From NCBI GenBank assembly GCA_965200925.1, contig OZ241738.1, forward strand, positions 372,001 to 436,000: a stretch of DNA of 64,000 bases, written 5' to 3'. This document shows, one piece after another, positions 1 through 12,000 of this stretch. Under the pieces are notes generated by a model. The model made no database searches, was not told where the DNA came from, and saw only the letters and a list, made by a program, of their open reading frames with translations. Within the stretch, counting starts at the first letter, position 1. Each line of letters starts with the position of its first letter. Source of the stretch: WTGU01 sp965200925. Its GTDB lineage: Bacteria; Pseudomonadota; Alphaproteobacteria; UBA828. Made by a program: the position numbers and the translations under genes.

Positions 1-3000
1 GCCACCGCGGCGGCCGACACGGTGAGCGTCACCGCCGCGCTCGACTTGCCCGAGAGCGTCGCCGTCACCGTCGAGACGCCGCCGTTCTCGCCGACGGTCG
101 CCGGCGTGAGCACCAGCGCCAGCGTCGGCAAGGTATCGTCGTCCGTCAGCGTCAGCGTCACGTCCGGCGGCACCGCCACCCCGTTGCCCCCCGCCGCGGT
201 TCCCGAGACCGTCACCGACTTGTTCGGCGAATCCACGTCGTTGCCGTTCGCCGTCACCGTCACCAGGCCCGCGCTCTCCGTCGACCCGGCCGCGATGGTC
301 AGCGTCGTTGCGCCCGACAGGGTGAAGTCCGCGGCGACCGTCCCGGTCCCTGCGGCTGCGGCCACTGTCACCGTCACAGCAGCGCTCGATGGGCCGGAGA
401 GCGTCGCCGTCACCGTGGAGATACCGTCCGTCTCCGCAATCGACGACGGCGTGAGCGCCAGCGAAACCGTCGGCAGCGTCTCATCGTCCGTCAGCGTCAG
501 CGTCACGTTGGACGGATTGGCGACCCCGTTGCCGCCCGCCGCGGTTCCCGAAACCGTCACCGATTTGTTCGGCGAATCCACCGCGTTGCCGTTCGCCCTC
601 ACCGTCACTTCGCCCGCGCTCGTCGTCGCCCCCGCGGCGATGGTCAGAGTCTTCGCCGTGCTCAAGGTGAAGTCACCCGCGACCGCGCCGGCCCCCGCGG
701 CCGCAGCCACCGTCACCGTCACCGCAGCGCTCGACTTGCCCGTAAGCGTCGCCGTAACCGTGGAGATGCCGCCCGTCTCCGTAATCGACGTGTCGGAGAG
801 CGCCAGCGCCAGCGTCGGCAAGGCGTCGTCGTCCGTCAGCGTCAGCGTCACGTTCGGCGGGTTCGAGACCCCGTTGCCGCCCGCCGCGGCGCCCGAAACC
901 GTCACCGACTTGTTCGGAGAATCCATGTCGTTGCCGTTCGCCGTCACCGTCACCAGCCCCCCGCTCGTCGTTGCCCCGGCCGCGATGGTCAGCGTCGTCG
1001 CGCTCGACAGGTCGAAGTCCGCCGCCACCGCCCCGGCCCCTACCGCCGCGGCCACCGTCACCGTCACCGCAGCGCTGGACTCGCCGGAGAGCGTCGCCGT
1101 CACCGTGGAGACCCCGCCCGTCTCCGAAATCGAAGTAGAAGAGAGCGCCAGCGCAACCGTCGGCAAGGCATCGTCGTCGGTGATCGTCAGGGTCACGTTC
1201 GACGGGTTCGCCACCCCGTTGCCGCCCGCCGTGGTTCCCGAGACCGTCACAGACTTGTTCGGAGAATCCACGTCGTTGCCGTTCGCCGTCACCGTCACCA
1301 CGCCCGCGCTCGTCGTCGCCCCCGCCGCGAAGGTCAGCGTCGCCGCCGTGCTCAGGGTGAAGTCCGCCGCGACCGCCCCGGCCCCCGCAGCAGCAGCCAC
1401 CGTCACCGTCACCGCTTCGCTCGACGCACCCGAAAGCGTCGCCGTCACCGTCGCAATCCCGCCCGTCTCCGTAATCGAAGTGGAAGAAAGCGCCAGCGCC
1501 ACCGTCGGCAAGGCGTCGTCGTCGGTGATCGTCAGGGTCACGTTCGACGGGTTCGCCACGTTGTTGCCGCCCGCCGCGGTTCCCGAGACCGTCACCGGCT
1601 TGTTCGGCGAATCCACCGCGTTGCCGTTCGCCGTCACCGTCACCACGCCCGTGCTGGTGGTCGCCCCGGCCGCAATGGTCAGAGTCGTCGCCGTGCTCAG
1701 GGTGAAGTCGTCCACGACCGCCCCGGTCCCCGCCGCCGCAGCCACCGTCAACGTCACCGCGGCGCTCGATGGGCCGGAGAGCGTCGCCGTCACCGTCGAG
1801 ATGCCGCCCGTCTCCGAAATCGACGAGGCCGAGAGCGCCAGCGCCGCCGTCGGCAGCGTCTCGTCGTCGGTCAGCGTCAGCGTCCGGGCGATCGGCTGCT
1901 GTACGCCCTGGTCGTTGATCGCCGTTCCCGAAACCGTCGCCTGCTTGTTCGGCGCGTCGGTGTCGTCGTCCACCGCAGCGACCGTCACCGTGCCGCTGCT
2001 GGTCGTCGCCCCGGCCGCTATGGTCAGCGTGTTCGCGCTCGACAGCGTGTAGTCGCCCGCCGCCGCCCCGGTCGAGGCCACCGGCGCGACCGACACCGTG
2101 ATCGTCGTCGCCGCGCTCGACGCCCGGTTCAGCGTCGCCGTCACCGCCGCCGTGCTCCCCGTCCCGCTCTCGTCGATGGTGGCGGGCGTCAATACCAGGG
2201 TCACCGTCGGCGGGCCTTCGTCGTCGCGGATGGTCAGCGTCGCCGCCAGCGGCGCCGCCGCCCCGTTGCCGCCCGCCGCCGTCGCCGACACGCGCACCTC
2301 GATGTCCGGCTCGTCGGCGGCGTTGTCGTTCGCCGTCACCGTCACCGTGCCCGTGCTGACGGTGGCCCCGGCCGCGATGGTGAGCTTCGTCGTGCTCGAC
2401 AGCGCGAAGTCCCCTGCGACCGCGCCCGTCGACGCCACCGGGGCAGCCGACACGGTGAGCGTCACCGCCGCGCTCGACTTGCCCGAGAGCGTCGCCGTCA
2501 CCGTCGAGACGCCGCCGTTCTCGCCGACGGTCGCCGGCGTGAGCACCAGCGCCAGCGTCGGCAGGGCGTCGTCGTCGGCCAGCGTCAGGGTCGCGTTCGG
2601 CGGGTTCGCGACGCCGTTGCCCCCTGCCACCGTGCCCGAGACCGTCACCGGCTTGTTCGGCGAATCCACGTCGTTGTCGTTCGCCGTCACCGTCACCAGG
2701 CCCGCGCTCTCCGTGTCCCCGGCCGCGATGGTCAGCGTCGCCGCCGTGCTCAAGGTGAAGTCGCCCGAGACCGCGCCGGCCCCCGCGGCCGCGGCCACCG
2801 TCACCGTCACCGCGGCGCTCGACGCCCCCGACAACCGCGCCGTCACCGTCGCCACCCCGTTCGTCTCCGTAATCGACGATGGCGTGAGCGCCAAGGCAAC
2901 CGTCGGCAAGGCGTCGTCGTCCGTCAGCGTCAGCATCACGTTCGGCGGATTGGCCACCCCGTTGCCCCCCGCCGCGGTTCCCGAGACCGTCACCGACTTG

Positions 3001-6000
3001 TTCGGCGAATCCACCGCGTTACCGTTCGCCGTCACCGTCACTTCGCCCGCGCTCGTGGTCGCTCCGGCCGCGATGGTCAGGGTCGTCCCGGACTGCGTGA
3101 AATCCCCCGCGACCGCCCCGGTCCCCGCCGCCGCGGCCACCGTCACCGTCACCGCCGCGCTCGATGGGCCGGAGAGCGTCGCCGTCACCGTCGAGATGCC
3201 GCCCGTCTCCGTAATCGACGAATCGGAGAGTGCCAGCGCCACCGTCGGCAAGGCGTCGTCGTCTTCCAGCGTCAGGGTCACGTTCGGCGGGGCCGTGACC
3301 CCGTTGCCGCCCACCGCGGCGCCCGAGACCGTCACCGACTTGTCCGGCGAATCCACCGCGTTGCCGTTCGCCGTCACCGTCACCAGGCCCGCGCTCGTCG
3401 TCGACCCCGCCGCAATCGTCAGCGTCGTTCCCGTCTGCGTGAAGTCGCCCAAGACCGCGCCCGTCCCCGCGGCGGCCGCCACCGTCACCGTCACCGCTGC
3501 GCTCGACTTGCCCGAAAGCGTCGCCGTCACCGTCGAAACCCCGCCCGTCTCCGAAACCGACGAATCGGAGAGCGCCAGCGCAACCGTCGGCAGCGTCTCG
3601 TCGTCCTCCAAGGTCAGCGTCACGTTCGGCGGATTGGCAACGCCGTTGCCGCCCGCCGCCGTGCCCGAGACCGTCACCGACTTGTCCGGCGAATCCACCG
3701 CGTTGCCGTTCGCCGTCACCGTCACCAAGCCCGCGCTCGTCGTCGACCCCGCCGCGAAGGTCAGCGTCGTCGCCGTGCTCAAGGTGAAGTCCGCCGCGAC
3801 CGCCCCGGTCCCCGCGGCCGCCCCCACCGTCACCGTCACCGCTTCACTCGATGGACCGGAGAGCGTCGCCATCACCGTCGAGACCCCGCCCGTCTCCGAA
3901 ATCGAAGTGGAAGAGAGCGCCAGCGCGACCATCGGCAGCGTCTCGTCGTCTTCCAGCGTCAGCGTCACGTTCGGCGGATTGACGACACCGTTGCCGCCCG
4001 CCGCGGTTCCCGAGACCGTCACCGACTTGTCCGGCGAATCCACCGTGTTGCCGTTCGCCGTCACCGTCACCGTCCCGGCGCTCGTCGTCGAACCCGCCGC
4101 AATCGTCAGCGTCGTCGCGCTCGACAGGGTGAAGTCCGCCGCGACCGCCCCGGTCCCGACGGCCGCTCCCACCGTCACCGTCACCGCCTCGCTCGACTTG
4201 CCCGTAAGCGTCGCCGTCACCGTCGAGATGCCGCCCGTCTCCGAAATCGACGAATCGGAGAGTGCCAGCGCCACCGTCGGCAAGGCGTCGTCGTCGGCGA
4301 TGGTCAGCGTCCGGGCGATCGGCTGCTGTACGCCCTGGTCGTTGACCGCCGTTCCCGAAACCGTCGCTTGCCGGTTCGGCGCGTCCGTGTCGTTGTCCAC
4401 CGCCGCCACCGTCACCGTGCCGCTGCTGGTCGTCGCGCCGGCCGCGATGGTCAGCGTCGCCGCGCTCGACAGCGTGTAGTCGCCCGCCGCCGCCCCGGTC
4501 GAGGCCACCGGCGCGACCGACACCGTGACCGTCGTCGCCGCGCTCGACACCCGGTTCAGCGTCGCCGTCACCGCCGCCGTGCTCCCCGTCCCGCTCTCGT
4601 CGATGGTCGAAGGCGTCAACGCCAGCGTCACCGTCGGCGGACCCTCGTCGTCGCGGACGGTCAGCGTCGCGTCCGCTGGCGCCGTCACCCCGTTGCCACC
4701 CGCCGCCGTTGCCGACACGCGCACCTCGACGTCCGGCTCGTCGGCGGTGTTGTCCTGGGCCGTCACCGTCACCGTGCCCGTGCTGACGGTGGCCCCGGCC
4801 GCGATGGTGAGCTTGGTCGCGCTCGACAGGGCGAAGTCTCCCGCCACCGCGCCCGTCGACGCCACCGGGGCGGCCGACACCGTGAGCGTCACCGCCGCGC
4901 TCGACTTGCCCGAGAGCGTCGCCGTTACCGTGGAGACGCCGCCGTTCTCGCCGACGGTCGCGGGCACGAGCACCAGCGCCACCGTCGGCAGCGTCTCGTC
5001 GTCCGTCAGCGTCAGGGTCACGTTCGACGGATTGGCCACCCCGTTGCCGCCCGCCGCGGTGCCCGAGACCGTCACCGACTTGTTCGGCGAATCCACCGCG
5101 TTGCCGTTCGCCCTCACCGTCACCAGGCCCGCGCTGGTGGTCGCGTTGGCCGCGATCGTCAAAGTCTTCGCACTCGACAGGGTGAAGTCCGCCGCCACCG
5201 CGCCGGTTCCGGCGGCCGCCCCCACAGTCACCGTCACCGCCGCGCTCGACTTGCCCGTAAGCGTCGCCGTCACCGTCGCCACCCCGCCCGTCTCCGAAAT
5301 CGATGTGGAAGAGAGCGCCAGCGCAACCGTCGGCAGCGTCTCGTCGTCCGTCAGCGTCAGCGTCACGTTCGACGGATTGGCGACCCCGTTGCCACCCGCC
5401 GCAGTTCCCGAAACCGTCACCGACTTGTCCGGCGAATCCACCGCGTTGCCGTTCGCCCTCACCGTCACCAGGCCCGTGCTGATGGTCGCGTTGGCCGCGA
5501 TCGTCAAAGTCTTCGCACTCGACAGGGTGAAGTCCGCCGCCACCGCGCCGGTTCCGGCGGCCGCCCCCACGGTCACCGTGACCGCCGCGCTCGACTTGCC
5601 CGTAAGCGTCGCCGTCACCGTCGCCACCCCGCCCGTCTCCGAAATCGATGTGGAAGAGAGCGCCAGCGCAACCGTCGGCAGCGTCTCGTCGTCCGTCAGC
5701 GTCAGCGTCACGTTCGACGGATTGGCGACCCCGTTGCCACCCGCCGCAGTTCCCGAAACCGTCACCGACTTGTCCGGCGAATCCACCGCGTTGCCGTTCG
5801 CCCTCACCGTCACCAGGCCCGCGCTCGTCGTCGAACCCGCCGCGATCGTCAAAGTCTTCGCACTCGACAGGGTGAAGTCCGCCGCCACCGCGCCGGTTCC
5901 GGCGGCCGCCCCCACGGTCACCGTGACCGCCGCGCTCGACTTGCCCGTAAGCGTCGCCGTCACCGTGGAGACGCCGCCCGTCTCCGAAATCGATGTGGAA

Positions 6001-9000
6001 GAGAGCACCAGCGCAACCGTCGGCAGCGTCTCGTCGTCCGTCAGCGTCAGGGTCACGTTCGACGGATTGGCCACCCCGTTGCCGCCCGCCGCGGTTCCCG
6101 AGACCGTCACGGACTTGTTCGGCGAATCCACGTCGTTGCCGTTCGCCCTCACCGTCACCAGGCCCGCGCTCGTCGTCGAACCCGCCGCGATCGTCAAAGT
6201 CTTCGCACTCGACAAGGTGAAGTCCGCCGCCACCGCGCCGGTTCCGGCGGCCGCCCCCACGGTCACCGTCACCGCCGCGCTCGACTTGCCCGTAAGCGTC
6301 GCCGTCACCGTCGCCACCCCGCCCGTCTCCGAAATCGATGTGGAAGAGAGCGCCAGCGCAACCGTCGGCAGCGTCTCGTCGTCCGTCAGCGTCAGCGTCA
6401 CGTTCGACGGATTGGCGACCCCGTTGCCACCCGCCGCAGTTCCCGAAACCGTCACCGACTTGTCCGGCGAATCCACCGCGTTGCCGTTCGCCCTCACCGT
6501 CACCAGGCCCGCGCTCGTCGTCGAACCCGCCGCGATCGTCAAAGTCTTCGCACTCGACAGGGCGAAGTCCGCCGCCACCGCGCCGGTTCCGGCGGCCGCC
6601 CCCACAGTCACCGTGACCGCTTCACTCGACTTGCCCGTAATCGTCGCCGTCACCGTCGCCACCCCGCCCGTCTCCGTAATCGACGAATCGGAGAGCGCCA
6701 GCGCAACCGTCGGCAAGGCGTCATCGTCCTCCAACGTCAGCGTCACGTCCGGCGGGGCCGCGACCCCGTTGCCGCCCGCCGCGGTTCCCGAGACCGTCAC
6801 CGACTTGTCCGGCGAATCCACCGCGTTGCCGTTCGCCCTCACCGTCACCAGGCCCGTGCTGGTGGTCGCGTTGGCCGCGATCGTCAAGGTCTTCGCCGCG
6901 CTCAGGTCGAAGTCCGCCGCAACCGCCCCGCTCCCCGCCGCCGCAGCCACCGTCACCGTCACCGCTTCGCTCGACGGACCCGTAAGCGTCGCCGTCACAG
7001 TGGAGATGCCGCCGTTCTCGCCGACGGTCGGGGGCGTAAGCACCAGCGCCACCGTCGGCAAGGCGTCGTCGTCCTCCAGCGTCAGCGTCACGTTCGGCGG
7101 GGTCGCGACCCCGTTGCCGCCCGCCGCGGCGCCCGAAACCGTCACCGACTTGTTCGGCGAATCCATCGCGTTGCCGTTCGCCGTCACCGTCACCAGGCCC
7201 GCGCTCGTCGTCGCCCCGGCCGAGATCGTTAGAGTCGTCGCGCTCGACAGATCGAAGTCCGCGGCGACCGCGCCGGTCCCGGCGGCCGCCCCCACCGTCA
7301 CCGTCACCGCTGCGCTCGACGCGCCCGAAAGTGTCGCCGTCACCGTTGCAACCCCGCTCGTCTCCGAAATCGACGAGGCAGAGAGCGCCAGCGCAACCGT
7401 CGGCAGCGTCTCGTCGTCTTCCAGCGTCAGCGTCACGTTCGGCGGCGTCGCGACGCCGTTGCCGCCCGCTGCGGTTCCCGTGACCGTCACCGACTTGTTC
7501 GGCGAATCCACCGTGTTGCCGTTCGCCGTCACCGTCACCAAGCCCGCGCTCTCCGTCGAACCCGCCGCGATCGTCAGAGTCGTCGCCGTGCTCAAGGTGA
7601 AGTCGCCCGAGACCGCGCCGGTCCCCGCGGCGGCCGCCACGGTCACCGTCACCGCTGCGCTCGACGCCCCCGTAAGCGTCGCCGTCACCGTCGCAACCCC
7701 GCTCGTCTCCGAAATCGACGAGGCGGAGAGCGCCAGCGCCACCGTCGGCAGCGTCTCGTCGTCTTCCAGGGTCAGGGTCACGTTCGGCGGATTGGCGACG
7801 CCGTTGCCGCCCACCGCGGCGCCCGAGACCGTCACCGACTTGTTCGGCGAATCCACCGTGTTGCCGTTCGCCGTCACCGTCACCAAGCCCGCGCTCGTCG
7901 TCTCCCCCGCCGCGATGGTCAATGTCTTCGCCGTGCTCAAGGCGAAGTCCGCCCCGACCGCGCCACTCCCGGCGGCCGCTCCCACCGTCACCGTCACCGC
8001 TTCGCTCGACGCACCCGAAAGCGTCGCCGTCACCGTCGAAACCCCGCCCGTCTCCGAAATCGACGAGGCGGAGAGCGCCAGCGCCACCGTCGGCAAGGCG
8101 TCGTCGTCCGTCAGCGTCAACGTCACGTTCGGCGGCGCCGCGACGCCGTTACCGCCCACCGCAGTTCCCGAGACCGTCACCGACTTGTTCGGCGAATCCA
8201 CCGTGTTGCCGTTCGCCGTCACCGTCACCAAGCCCGCGCTCGTCGTCTCCCCCGCCGCGATGGTCAATGTCTTCGCCGTGCTCAAGGCGAAGTCCGCCCC
8301 GACCGCGCCACTCCCGGCGGCCGCTCCCACCGTCACCGTCACCGCTTCGCTCGACGCACCCGAAAGCGTCGCCGTCACCGTCGAAACCCCGCCCGTCTCC
8401 GAAATCGACGAGGCGGAGAGCGCCAGCGCCACCGTCGGCAAGGCGTCGTCGTCCGTCAGCGTCAACGTCACGTTCGGCGGCGCCGCGACGCCGTTACCGC
8501 CCACCGCAGTTCCCGAGACCGTCACCGACTTGTTCGGCGAATCCACCGTGTTGCCGTTCGCCGTCACCGTCACCAAGCCCGCGCTCGTCGTCTCCCCCGC
8601 CGCGATGGTCAATGTCTTCGCCGTGCTCAAGGCGAAGTCCGCCCCGACCGCGCCACTCCCGGCGGCCGCTCCCACCGTCACCGTCACCGCTTCGCTCGAC
8701 GCACCCGAAAGCGTCGCCGTCACCGTCGAAACCCCGCCCGTCTCCGAAATCGACGAGGCGGAGAGCGCCAGCGCCACCGTCGGCAAGGCGTCGTCGTCCG
8801 TCAGCGTCAACGTCACGTTCGGCGGCGCCGCGACGCCGTTACCGCCCACCGCAGTTCCCGAGACCGTCACCGACTTGTTCGGCGAATCCACCGTGTTGCC
8901 GTTCGCCGTCACCGTCACCAGACCCGCGCTCGTCGTCTCCCCCGCCGCGATGGTCAGTGTCTTCGCCGTGCTCAAGGCGAAGTCCGCCCCGACCGCGCCA

Positions 9001-12000
9001 CTCCCGGCGGCCGCCCCCACCGTGATCGTCACCGCCTCGCTCGACTTGCCCGTAAGCGTCGCCGTCACCGTCGAAACCCCGCCCGTCTCCGAAATCGACG
9101 GGTCGGAGAGCGCCAGCGCAACCGTCGGCAAGGCGTCATCGTCCTCCAACGTCAGCGTCACGTCCGGCGGGGCCGCGACACTGTTGCCGCCCGCCGCCGC
9201 GCCCGAGACCGTCACCGACTTGTTCGGCGAGTCCACGTCGTTGCCGTTCGCCGTCACCGTCACCAGGCCCGTGCTGGTGGTCGCGCTGGCCGCGATCGTC
9301 AAAGTCTTCGCACTCGACAGGGTGAAGTCCGCCGCCACCGCGCCGGTCCCGGCGGCCGCAGCCACCGTCACCGTCACCGCCGCGCTCGACGGGCCGGAGA
9401 GCGTCGCCGTCACCGTCGAGATACCCCCTGTCTCAGAGATCGACGTGTCGGAGAGCGCCAGCGCAACCGTCGGTAAGACATCGTCGTCCTCCAGCGTCAG
9501 CGTCACGTTCGGCGGGGCCGTGACCCCGTTGCCACCCGCCGCGGTTCCCGAAACCGTCACCGACTTGTTCGGCGAATCCACCGTGTTGCCGCTCGCCGTC
9601 ACCGTCACCAGGCCCGCGCTCGTCGTCGATCCCGCCGCGATGGTCAGCGTCGTTGCCGTGCTCAAGGTGAAGTCGCCTGACACCGCCCCGCTCCCGGCGG
9701 CCGCCCCCACCGTCACCGTCACCGCGGCGCTCGATGGGCCGGAGAGCGTCGCCGTCACCGTCGCAACCCCGCTCGTCTCCGCAATCGACGAATCGGAGAG
9801 CGCCAGCGCCACCGTCGGCAGTGCGTCGTCGTCCGTCAGCGTCAACGTCACGTTCGGCGGGGCCGCGACCCCGTTGCCGCCCGCCGCCGCGCCCGAGACC
9901 GTCACCGATTTGTTCGGTGAATCCACATCGTTGCCGTTCGCCGTCACCGTCACCAAGCCCGCGCTCGTCGTCGAACCCGCCGCGATGGTCAGAGTCGTCC
10001 CCGTGCTCAGGGCGAAGTCCGCCGCGACCGCGCCGGTTCCGGCGGCCGCTCCCACCATCACCGTCACCGCAGCACTCGACGGACCCGTAAGCGTCGCCGT
10101 CACCGTCGAAACCCCGCCCGTCTCCGTAATCGACGAATCGGAGAGCGCCAGCGCAACCGTCGGCAGCGTCTCGTCGTCTTCCAGCGTCAACGTCACGTTC
10201 GGCGGATTCACGACGCCGTTGCCGCCCGCCGACGTCCCCGAGACCGTCACCGACTTGTTCGGCGAATCCACCGCGTTGCCGTTCGCCGTCACCGTCACCA
10301 AGCCCGCGCTCGTCGTCTCCCCGGCCGCGATAGTCAAAGTCTTCACGCTCGACAGGGTGAAGTCCGCCGCGACCGCGTCGGTCCCCGCGGCCGCCGCCAC
10401 CGTCACCGTCACCGCAGCGCTCGACGGACCCGAAAGCGTCGCCGTCACCGTCGCAACCCCGCCCGTCTCCGTAATCGACGAATCGGAGAGCGCCAGCGCG
10501 ACCGTCGGCAAGGCGTCGTCGTCCTCCAGCGTCAACGTCACGTTCGGCGGCGCCGCGACGCCGTTACCCCCCGCGACCGTACCCGAGACCGTCACCGACT
10601 TGTCCGGCGAATCCACCGAGTTGCCGTTCGCCGTCACCGTCACCAAGCCCGTGCTGGTGGTCGCGTTGGCCGCGATGGTCAGCGTCTTCGCCGTGCTCAA
10701 GGCGAAGTCCGCGCCGACCGCGCCGGTTCCGGCGGCCGCCGCCACCGTCACCGTCACCGCAGCGCTCGACGGACCCGAAAGCGTCGCCGTCACCGTCGCA
10801 ACCCCGCTCGTCTCCGAAATCGACGAATCGGAGAGCGCCAGCGCCACCGTCGGCAAGGCGTCGTCGTCGGCGATGGTCAGCGTCCGGGCGACCGGCTGCT
10901 GCACGCCCTGGTCGTTGACCGCCGTTCCCGAAACCGTCGCCTGCTTGTTCGGCGCGTCGGTGTCGTCGTCCACCGCCGCCACCGTCACCGTGCCGCTGCT
11001 GGTCGTCGCCCCGGCCGCGACGGTCAGCGTGGCCGCACTCGACAGGGTGAAGTCCGCCGCGACCGCGCCCGTCGACGCTACCGGCGCGACCGACACCGTG
11101 ATCGTCGTCGCCGCACTCGACACCCGGTTCAGCGTCGCCGTCACCGCCGCCGTGCTCCCCGTCCCGCTCTCGTCGATGGTCGAAGGCGTCAACGCCAGCG
11201 TCACCGTCGGCGGACCCTCGTCGTCGCGGATGGTCAGCGTCACCGCCGACGGCGCCGCCGCCCCGTTGCCGCCCGCCGCCATCGCCGACACGCGCACCTC
11301 GATGTCCGGCTCGTCGGCGGCGTTGTCGTTCGCCGTCGCCGTCACCGTGCCCGTGCTGACGGTGGCCCCGGCCGCGATGGTCAGCTTCGTCGTGCTCGAC
11401 AGGGCGAAGTCCGCCGCCACCGCGCCGGTCGACGCCACCGGAGCGGCCGACACGGTGAGCGTCACCGCCGCGCTCGACTTGCCCGAGAGCGTCGCCGTCA
11501 CCGTGGAGACGCCGCCGTTCTCGCCGACGGTCGATGGCATGAGCACCAGCGCCACCGTCGGCAAGGTATCGTCGTCCGTCAGCGTCAGCGTCACGTCCGG
11601 CGGCACCGCCACCCCGTTGCCGCCCGCCGCGGTTCCCGAGACCGTCACCGACTTGTTCGGCGAATCCACGTCGTTGCCGTTCGCCGTCACCGTCACCAGG
11701 CCCGCGCTCGTCGTCGATCCCGCCGCGATGGTCAGAGTCTTCGCCGTGCTCAAGGTGAAGTCCGCCGCGACCGCCCCGGCCCCCGCGGCCGCAGCCACCG
11801 TCACCGTGACCGCCTCGCTCGATTTGCCCGTAAGCGTCGCCGTCACCGTCGAAACTCCGCCCGTCTCCGAAATCGACGCGTCGGAGAGCACCAGCGCAGC
11901 CATCGGCAGCGTCTCGTCGTCGGTCAGCGTCAACGTCGCGCCGGTCACCGCCCCCGCCCCCTGGCCGTTGGCCAGCGCCGCTGTCACTGTCGCGCTGCGC

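Noticed and set aside
7921..9025. Possible CRISPR or satellite array
   Set aside because: The 345-bp units are coding modules without short repeats and unique spacers. No CRISPR array was seen anywhere in the window.
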